Part shown: one piece after another, positions 58,303 through 64,000 of the stretch
Numbering within the stretch: position 1 is the stretch's first letter
Layout of the letters: each line of letters starts with the position of its first letter
Assembly (NCBI GenBank): GCA_021390615.1
Contig: JAJEJU010000024.1
Span: 1 to 64,000, forward strand
Length of the DNA: 64,000 nt
Direction: 5' to 3'
Source of the DNA: Rhodanobacteraceae bacterium ZG21-1
GTDB taxonomy: Bacteria; Pseudomonadota; Gammaproteobacteria; Xanthomonadales; Rhodanobacteraceae
Made by a program: the position numbers and the translations under genes
The notes under the pieces: generated by a model
What the model saw: only the letters and a program-made list of their open reading frames with translations
Told to the model about the DNA's origin: nothing
Database searches by the model: none

Positions 58303-58555
58303 GCGGACTGCCGAAGGGCGATGCTCATATAGCTTGTCACCGTCGACGAAGCCGCAGCGCTTTGCGTGTGTGCTCGACGGCGAGAGATTCATCTGAGAAG
58401 ACGCAGAGCAGCGCGGTGCAGCGCCGGCTCAGTTGCGCGTCTGCCGAAAAGGGTCTATAGCCAGCGAGGTCGCAGGTGCATGCCAGAGGGAAGGGCACGC
58501 CTCTGGCCGGCATGCTTTATCGAGCCGTGCCCGCCGAGAAAGGAGAGACGCCGAT
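58303..58555. other. short intergenic region after the GH3 gene
   Basis: About 250 bases with no gene recognised. AAGGAGAG lies just before ATG 58556. Confidence 0.35.
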
Positions 58556-58765
58556 ATGAAGACTGTCTTCGTTGGGCTGATTCTTGCCGTTGCGGCACTA
58601 TCCGCGAATGCCGGCGATGCGAGCAGGGACGTGAGTCGCGCCGCCGCCCCGACCGAAGTGTTGCATCAGCCCCTTTCGGAGGGCCCGTGCCCGGATGGGC
58701 AACTGGTTGAATACTATTACAGCCCCATCACGCACATGGAAGAGTGGCGCTGCGTGAGCCTGTAG
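58556..58765 (+). CDS. small secreted protein, 69 aa
   Basis: ATG 58556 follows AAGGAGAG. A clear Sec signal (MKTVFVGLILAVAALSANAG) leaves a mature peptide of about 50 residues with two Cys and the tail YYYSPITHMEEWRCVSL, which could form a disulfide. The composition suggests a periplasmic or extracellular protein. No family recognised. A hairpin follows 7 bases after the stop, so it looks like a single-gene unit. Confidence 0.65.
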   Translation: MKTVFVGLILAVAALSANAGDASRDVSRAAAPTEVLHQPLSEGPCPDGQLVEYYYSPITHMEEWRCVSL

Positions 58766-58772
58766 AAACAGC

Positions 58773-58801
58773 GCCGAGGAGGATGCCTTGTCCTCCTCGG
58801 C
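58773..58801. terminator. 11-bp hairpin after the small secreted protein gene
   Basis: GCCGAGGAGGA at 58773-58783 pairs perfectly with TCCTCCTCGGC at 58791-58801 around TGCCTTG. No T-run follows. A likely transcript end. Confidence 0.55.
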
Positions 58802-59517
58802 CAATGAATGAGCTGCGGCAGTGCGGCAGTGAATTCGACACGATGGCCTGCTTATCGAAGGTCGAAGCCGTGACGCATCTCGAAAGCAGCGATATGTTCC
58901 AGCCACGCAAGCCGTGGGTATCTTCCGGCGATTCGATCCAGTTGCCTAGTGGAGTTCGTGACGGGCTGGCGGAGATCGCCGAGTGGCCTTGTGATCGCCT
59001 GTGCGATGGCGTTGCTGGAACTTTGCGTTCGCAGCGTCGTCATCGGTTGGTGAGTAGTCGATCGCTGGGAGTAGTCGATGGCCGGCGAGTAGTCGATCCC
59101 CATGGCGAGGCACGCTTCCGAATCGATCGTCGCGTGCGCCAGCCAAACGTCTTCGCTTGATCGATAGCTGGCATCGACGAGATCTTTAACTGAGTTGACG
59201 CGGCACCGGGCGGCTGCGCCATGGCGATGGCGATCATGCCGATCGGTGAATTGCCATCCATGGTCGAGCCGTTGGGGCTCGTCGCCTTCATGTATTTCAC
59301 CGAGTGCCGTTCGGATGTCTTCGCTCGGCGCCTCTGCCAGGCAGCGAGTAGCGACCAGCGACGCGAGACAGTGCTCTGCGCCGTCTTTATCCGGCCCTCG
59401 CGTCATCCCGCGAATCACGTTGAACGGCCAGCAGTAGCTCGCTTTCGATGGGCGTCTTGGTCCGCGTTCGGCGCAACGGCACTCGGTCGGCCCTGCCGGA
59501 TCGAAGGCCCTCGGCGC
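58802..59517. other. gene-poor stretch with a short direct repeat
   Basis: About 700 bases with no convincing gene; open frames on both strands lack protein character. Three copies of GAGTAGTCGAT lie at 59052-59062, 59069-59079 and 59087-59097, spaced 17 and 18 bases. Confidence 0.45.
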
Positions 59518-59546
59518 TTGCAAAAATTATCGTAGAACGATAATTT
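59518..59546 (+). promoter_or_regulatory. promoter overlapped by a 23-bp palindrome upstream of the DUF2975/Xre genes
   Basis: TTGCAA (59518-59523) and GATAAT (59539-59544) form a -35/-10 pair 15 bases apart. AAATTATCGT at 59524-59533 and ACGATAATTT at 59537-59546 are exact reverse complements around AGA, so the palindrome covers the spacer and -10. This is the layout of a repressor operator, possibly for the Xre protein encoded downstream. Confidence 0.6.
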
Positions 59547-59580
59547 ATTTTCGCATCAAGATGAGCCGCGATAAACCCAT

Positions 59581-60207
59581 ATGATGAAGAAGCCTTCCAC
59601 TTCGCCTGATCGCGTGCAGCGCGCGACCTCGGCCGGCGGCCTGCGGCCCGATGCCCGGCTTATCCGCCGCGGCAAGGCGATTGCCGGCGCGACGGCCGTC
59701 TGCCTGGCGATCGTGCTGCTTGTCGACGCCATGGCGATAGGTGCGGTCGCGCTGCGTCTTGGCAATGTGGCAGGCCTGCTCAAGGGCGGGTTCTCCTTCG
59801 TCATCGATCCATGGATGAAGGAGACGCTTCCGGACACCTTCGTGCCCATCACGCATTTCGCGATCTGGCAGTCCACGCTGGCTGCAGCCCTGCTGGCGCT
59901 CAGGCTTGTGCCGGGGATCGTCATGCTGTGGCACTTCTTCAGCCTGTTTCGCATGTACGGCCGGGGCCTGGTCTTTACGGCGAGCAACGAGCGCCATGTG
60001 CGGAGCATCGCCTGGGCCTTGCTCGGCTACGCCGTCGTGCCGCTGCTTACTCACGCGACCCTGTACTTCGCCGGCATGAGCAGCATCGCCTTCAAGCTGG
60101 AGATCAGGCAGATCGACGCGGCGATCGCGGCCATCATCCTGTTCGCGCTGAGTTACGTCGTGTCGTTCGGCTGCGAGATCGATCGCGATCGCGAGGGCTT
60201 CGTTTGA
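59581..60207 (+). CDS. DUF2975-like membrane protein, 208 aa
   Basis: Four hydrophobic helices (about residues 35-58, 92-118, 142-165 and 180-200), with the conserved-looking segments FSLFRMYGRGLVFTASNERH and VSFGCEIDRDREGFV near the C-terminus. This matches the DUF2975 family, which is regularly paired with a short Xre regulator. It has an ATGATG start and no clear ribosome binding site, so either Met could be used. The stop overlaps the next start as TGATG. Function unknown; the family may sense or affect membrane state. Confidence 0.8.
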   Translation: MMKKPSTSPDRVQRATSAGGLRPDARLIRRGKAIAGATAVCLAIVLLVDAMAIGAVALRLGNVAGLLKGGFSFVIDPWMKETLPDTFVPITHFAIWQSTLAAALLALRLVPGIVMLWHFFSLFRMYGRGLVFTASNERHVRSIAWALLGYAVVPLLTHATLYFAGMSSIAFKLEIRQIDAAIAAIILFALSYVVSFGCEIDRDREGFV

Positions 60208-60428
60208 TGGCGATCATCGTGCGTCTCGACGTGATGCTGGCCAAGCGAAAGGTTCGATCGAACGAACTGGCGAATGCCATCGGCATTACCGAAGCGAATC
60301 TGTCCTTGTTGAAATCCGGGAAGGTGAAGGGCATTCGCTTCGAAACGCTGGAGGCGATCTGCGGCTATCTCGCCTGCCAGCCGGGAGATCTGCTGGAGTT
60401 TCAGTCGGACACGGACGAGTCCAGCTAG
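60207..60428 (+). CDS. YozG-type Xre-family transcriptional regulator, 73 aa
   Basis: A short helix-turn-helix protein: MAIIVRLDVMLAKRKVRSNE, then NAIGITEANLSLLKSGKVKG (HTH) and FETLEAICGYLACQPGDLLEF. ATG overlaps the DUF2975 stop (TGATG), giving coupled translation. It probably represses its own operon through the palindrome at 59524-59546 (inference). Confidence 0.85.
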   Translation: MAIIVRLDVMLAKRKVRSNELANAIGITEANLSLLKSGKVKGIRFETLEAICGYLACQPGDLLEFQSDTDESS

Positions 60429-60469
60429 CTCGATCCGGGCGTGAGCCCTTCATCCATGTGGAGAACGAT

Positions 60470-61375
60470 ATGCGCCTTGTTCTGGTGGCGGCCGCGTGCT
60501 GCGCGCTGCTTTCGATAGATGCCCGCGCGACGGTGCCGCTGACCTCGGATGCGACCGGGCATGTGGTGGTGCCCACTTACGTGAACGGCAAAGGGCCCTA
60601 CGATTTCATCCTGGATACCGGCGCCGACGAAACCGGCGTCTACAGCTGGTTCGCGAAATCCGCGGGCTTGCCGATCGGCAGCACCAAGCTGCTCAGCGGC
60701 GCGACCGGCGACGAGCAGACCACTACTGCGCACGTGGCTACGCTGGCCGTCGATGGACACACGATCAAAGGCGTCGACGTCGACGTGCTTTCTCCGCGCA
60801 AGGACGGTGCCACGCTGGCCGGGGTCGCCGGCGTCGACCTGATGGCGCACCGGCTTGCCGTGCTCGATTTCCAGTGCAAGACCTTCGCGCTGCTGCCGGT
60901 GCAGTCAGCAGGTCCCGATGTTGTAGGCAGCGGCGCGACCTTGATCCAGGCCGGCTCGATCCGCGACGGCTTTCAAATGACCTTGCCGATCACCATCAAC
61001 GGCGCCACTGGCACGGCGGTGCTCGACAGCGGTGCGCGCAATACCTATATCAACCGCAAATTCGCCGAGGCGGCGGGCCTGCATCCCGATTCGCCGTCCT
61101 TCCACGATGCACCGGTTCGCGGCGTCAGCATGACCGCGGTGCCGGCCCGCGTCGGTTCGATGGGGACGGTGAAGTTTGCCGGCATCACGCGCCACGATGC
61201 CGAGGTCCGCGTGGTCGATCTGCCGTTCCTCGAAGGTGCCGGACTGGCCGGTGTGCCGGCGATGGACCTGGGCGTCGATCTGCTGCGCGGAACGCGGCTG
61301 ACCGTGGATTATTCCGCGCGGCGTTTCTGGCTTTCGGAATCGTCCTGCGCGTCGCCGAAGCGCACGAAGCCCTGA
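60470..61375 (+). CDS. exported retropepsin-like aspartyl protease, 301 aa
   Basis: Signal peptide MRLVLVAAACCALLSIDARA from ATG 60470, with GGAGAA before it (an in-frame GTG lies 4 codons upstream). The protein contains two aspartyl-protease half-sites: FILDTGADETGVYSWFA near residue 47 and TAVLDSGARNTYINRKFA near 183. So one chain may carry both catalytic Asps, like a fused retropepsin dimer. The substrate is unknown. The gene starts 41 bases after the Xre gene and could be part of the same transcript. Confidence 0.8.
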   Translation: MRLVLVAAACCALLSIDARATVPLTSDATGHVVVPTYVNGKGPYDFILDTGADETGVYSWFAKSAGLPIGSTKLLSGATGDEQTTTAHVATLAVDGHTIKGVDVDVLSPRKDGATLAGVAGVDLMAHRLAVLDFQCKTFALLPVQSAGPDVVGSGATLIQAGSIRDGFQMTLPITINGATGTAVLDSGARNTYINRKFAEAAGLHPDSPSFHDAPVRGVSMTAVPARVGSMGTVKFAGITRHDAEVRVVDLPFLEGAGLAGVPAMDLGVDLLRGTRLTVDYSARRFWLSESSCASPKRTKP

Positions 61376-62342
61376 CTGCGCTGCAAGCCGATGCTCGTAT
61401 GTATGCGGGTTTCGGCTTGCGCTCTTCTTGCACGCGAAACTTGACTCGAAAGGCGTCTCGATTGCCTTGCGCTCGCGGCTTGGTGATTCGCTGCGCCGAT
61501 GGCGTTGCCATTGATCGCGCGTAGCAGCTCGCGGCAATCCGTGAGCGGCAACGTAGCGTATCGCCTGGAGCATCGAAGGTCGAAGTCGACGGATATCGGC
61601 CATCGCGTACTTCGCGGCCTGAGGCGGAAGCGATCACGCTGAGCCGTTTATCCGGCGCCGTCCGCAATGGATTTCAGCTCGCCATTCGCCGTCGGCTCTG
61701 TCAGTCCATTCATCGATGATGAAAGCCGGCAGCCCGATGCCGCCATGGCCGCGCGATCAGCAGCGTGCCCAGGCTTTTCGTGCGGATGCGCCGCAAGCTG
61801 CGCATGCCTTCGACAGCGAATCTTTCCAAGCCATGCTGCGCGCCGCACGCTGGGGCCGGCACGAATCGATGCCGGCGCGATGATGTCGCCGTGACAGAGC
61901 GATGCGGCAACGGCGCGCGAGCCGTGCCAGGGTCGTCCCGACATCGACGAAGAATGCAGTTCAAGCGGCGAAGTCGGGTTCGCGGGGATGCCCATGCGGG
62001 TCCGTCGACAGCGCTTGCTGCTTGAAGCGGCGCGGCTGCGGCACGACGAGCCATAGTTGAATTTTTGATGAATCAGCGGCGCTCGCCATTCGCTCCATAC
62101 GATGAGGCAGAACGTGATGAAGGTCCTAGTTCAGGCCGTTGCAACGGCGCTAAGGTCGGCGCTCTCCGGGGCATTCGACTTCTTGCGTTGCATCAAGATC
62201 TCGCGCATGAAGCGAATGAATCGGCTTGATCGATATGAGGGATTCGGGTGCAGGCAAGAGGCCTTGCTGGTCTCGCTTGCGCGCGTGTGAGGTATTGCCC
62301 CCATCTGACTTGGCGGGCAGAACATTTCAAGGAAGTGAGCTC
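61376..62342. other. about 970-base region without a convincing gene, upstream of the NRPS cluster
   Basis: Small open frames on both strands show no recognised domains, signal peptides or good ribosome binding sites. Its position suggests the control region of the NRPS genes. AAGGAAGTGAG lies just before the MbtH start at 62343. No clear promoter was assigned. Confidence 0.4.
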
Positions 62343-62579
62343 ATGACCAATCCGTTTGACGACGAGCAGAACACGTTCATCGTGCTGATCAACGACGAAG
62401 GCCAGCATTCGCTGTGGCCGCAATTCGCGCAGACGCCGGCCGGCTGGACCTCGGTGTTCGGTCCCGGGGCGCGCCAGAGCTGTCTGGACTATGTCGAGCA
62501 GCATTGGACGGACATGCGGCCCAGAAGCCTGGTCGAAGCCATGGACTCGGCCGCAGCCAAGGCCGATCTCCACGGCTGA
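62343..62579 (+). CDS. MbtH-family NRPS accessory protein, 78 aa
   Basis: Starts [20 protein letters not shown] and carries the MbtH signatures: [17 protein letters not shown] and [13 protein letters not shown]. MbtH proteins bind NRPS adenylation domains and are needed for their folding or activity. The synthetase gene begins 53 bases downstream. Length and motifs are complete. Confidence 0.95.
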   Translation: MTNPFDDEQNTFIVLINDEGQHSLWPQFAQTPAGWTSVFGPGARQSCLDYVEQHWTDMRPRSLVEAMDSAAAKADLHG

Positions 62580-62632
62580 TTTCCGGGCCGTGATCGGCCT
62601 TTGATACAAAACTCATTCCTAAGGAGGGGAGC

Positions 62633-64000
62633 GTGAGCCATATCCCTGAGACGACTGCGTCCGTAGCGGGCGCGGCTGACTTCGTTGACAGCGCCATGCC
62701 GAACCATGCCTCGCTGGTACAGCTGTTCGAGCAGCGGGCAGCTCATACGCCGGATGCCGTGGCCCTATGCTTCGACGATGAGTCGTTGAGCTATGCGCAG
62801 CTCGATGCCCGTGCCAACCGGCTTGCCCATTGGCTACAGGCTCGAGGGGCGGCACCCGAACAGCTGGTGGGCATCGCGCTGGACCGATCATTCGAGATGA
62901 TCGTCGCCGTGCTCGCCGTGCTAAAGACGGGAGCGGCCTATCTCCCGCTGGATCTCGGCCTACCATCGCGCCGGCTCGAGGCGATGCTGCGCGACGCCGA
63001 GCCGTTGCTGGTGTTGAGCACACGCGGCGCGGCGGTCGCGGTGTCGTCGCCCGTGCCGTTCTTTCATCTCGACGAAGCGCCGGTCGCCGCGGCCGTGGCG
63101 GCGCAGCCCGGAGCCAGCCGGCCTGCCGGGAGAGCAGCCTGGCAGGCGCAGCAGGCGGCCTATGTGCTGTACACCTCGGGTTCCAGCGGCGTGCCCAAGG
63201 GCGTGGTGGTCACCCATGCCGGGATACCTGCGCTGCTGCACAGCTATCGGGAACGCCTGCAGATAAGCGCTGGCAGCCGCGTGCTGCAGTTCGCTGCGCT
63301 GAGTTTCGACGCCTCGTTCGCGGAAATCGGCATGGCGCTGGGCCTGGGTGCATGCCTGGTGCTGGCAAGCGGCGACGACTTGCTTCCCGGGCCGGCCCTG
63401 GCCGACCTGTGCGAGCGCCAACGCATCACCCATTTGGCCTTGCCGCCGAGCCTGCTGGCGATGATGACGCCGGAGCAACTGGCCGGCGTGGACTGCCTGG
63501 TGGTCGGCGGCGAAGCCTGTCCTGCCGAGATGGCGCGCGCCTGGTCGCCCGGGCGGCGTCTGGTCAACTGCTACGGCCCGACCGAAGTCACCGTCGACGC
63601 CTTGATCTCGGCGCCCATCGGCGAGCTCGCCGAAGAGGCGGTGCCCCTGGGCGAGCCGGTGCAGCAGGCACATGCCTACGTGCTGGACGATGCCCTGCGG
63701 GCGGTGGCCGATGGCCAGGAAGGCGAGCTGTATCTGGCTGGCCCAGGGCTGGCGCGCGGCTATCTGCGGCGTGCCGCGTCCAGCAGCGAACGCTTTGTCG
63801 CCGATCCCTACGGACCGCCGGGTGCGCGCATGTATCGCAGCGGCGATCGGGTGCGCCTGCAGAATGGCAGGCTGAGCTTCGTCGGCCGCGCCGACTGGCA
63901 GATCAAGTGGCATGGCCTGCGCATCGAGCCGGGCGAGATCGAAGCCGGACTGCTGCGCGATCCGGAAGTTGCCCAGGCGGCGGTGGTGCTGCGCGAAGAC
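62633..64000 (+). CDS. non-ribosomal peptide synthetase, N-terminal adenylation domain (partial)
   Basis: GTG 62633 follows AAGGAGGGGAGC; the frame is open to the window end (456 codons). After a 25-residue leader comes an adenylation domain directly, with no condensation domain, so this looks like a loading module. A3 is LYTSGSSGVPKG (about residue 180), A4 LSFDASFAEIGMAL, A5 NCYGPTEVTVD, A7 YRSGDRV and A8 GRADWQIKWHGLRIEPGEIE. By eye the pocket residues read D-A-A-A-V-G-C-V-D; the Lys of A10 is beyond the window. I cannot assign the amino acid. It is probably coexpressed with the upstream MbtH gene. Confidence 0.92.
   Translation, partial: MSHIPETTASVAGAADFVDSAMPNHASLVQLFEQRAAHTPDAVALCFDDESLSYAQLDARANRLAHWLQARGAAPEQLVGIALDRSFEMIVAVLAVLKTGAAYLPLDLGLPSRRLEAMLRDAEPLLVLSTRGAAVAVSSPVPFFHLDEAPVAAAVAAQPGASRPAGRAAWQAQQAAYVLYTSGSSGVPKGVVVTHAGIPALLHSYRERLQISAGSRVLQFAALSFDASFAEIGMALGLGACLVLASGDDLLPGPALADLCERQRITHLALPPSLLAMMTPEQLAGVDCLVVGGEACPAEMARAWSPGRRLVNCYGPTEVTVDALISAPIGELAEEAVPLGEPVQQAHAYVLDDALRAVADGQEGELYLAGPGLARGYLRRAASSSERFVADPYGPPGARMYRSGDRVRLQNGRLSFVGRADWQIKWHGLRIEPGEIEAGLLRDPEVAQAAVVLRED

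Noticed and set aside
58852-59523. 223-codon minus-strand frame in the region before the DUF2975 gene
   Set aside because: No domain, poor start context, and composition not like a protein; it includes the short direct repeats. Kept as gene-free.
61185-61667. 160-codon minus-strand frame after the aspartyl protease
   Set aside because: Starts in a gene-free region and overlaps the protease end; Arg/Ser-rich with no motif.
62102-62290. 62-codon plus-strand frame before the MbtH gene
   Set aside because: No ribosome binding site and no recognisable feature; too weak to call.

Overview
The window is high-GC DNA from a gammaproteobacterium of the Xanthomonadales, most likely a Rhodanobacteraceae relative of Dyella, Frateuria or Luteibacter (inference). 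The evidence is gene order and content: a lolB - ispE - tRNA-Gln - prs - rplY - pth - ychF block, the hemA-prfA pair, a wrbA-DUF2069 pair, and a complete non-phosphorylating L-fucose pathway of the type known from Xanthomonas. Starts often overlap the preceding stop (ATGA or TGATG), and most ORFs have a GC-rich antisense shadow.

Region 1 (1-2562) is an AT-richer polymorphic-toxin graveyard: the frame-broken 3' end of a YD-repeat protein and a toxin tail, an immunity-like gene overlapping it by ATGA, a second orphan immunity-like gene, a third broken by an in-frame TAG, and a transposase remnant. Region 2 (2563-27697) is mostly housekeeping: an anion permease, a GST, a YbbA/YbbP ABC transporter divergent from TesA, a two-component system whose kinase has a degenerate ATP site, wrbA-DUF2069, a YihY protein, a TlpA-like thioredoxin, acylphosphatase, PPK2, a TPR/OGT-like glycosyltransferase, prfA, hemA, a TPR lipoprotein, lolB, an in-frame GNAT-IspE fusion, tRNA-Gln, prs, rplY, pth, a hypothetical and ychF.

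Region 3 (28058-32913) is an intact 1,525-residue secreted Rhs protein whose AT-rich C-terminal tip is followed by a TGATG-coupled small membrane protein, the likely immunity partner.

Region 4 (33313-58302) is a carbohydrate locus. Its first half handles L-fucose: a GH29 fucosidase, an IclR regulator, a fucose permease, a mutarotase, and a six-gene operon coding dehydrogenase, lactonase, fuconate dehydratase, 2-keto-3-deoxyfuconate dehydrogenase, diketo-acid hydrolase and an FMN L-lactate dehydrogenase, giving pyruvate throughout. The divergent half codes a glucokinase-like kinase, a second GH29, a GH18, a TonB-dependent receptor, a NagP-like permease, GH20 and GH3. Together they suggest uptake and breakdown of fucosylated, GlcNAc-containing glycans.

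Region 5 (58303-64000) has a small secreted protein, a DUF2975/Xre pair behind a palindrome-covered promoter, a twin-motif aspartyl protease, a long gene-poor stretch, and the start of an NRPS cluster (MbtH and an adenylation-first synthetase leaving the window).
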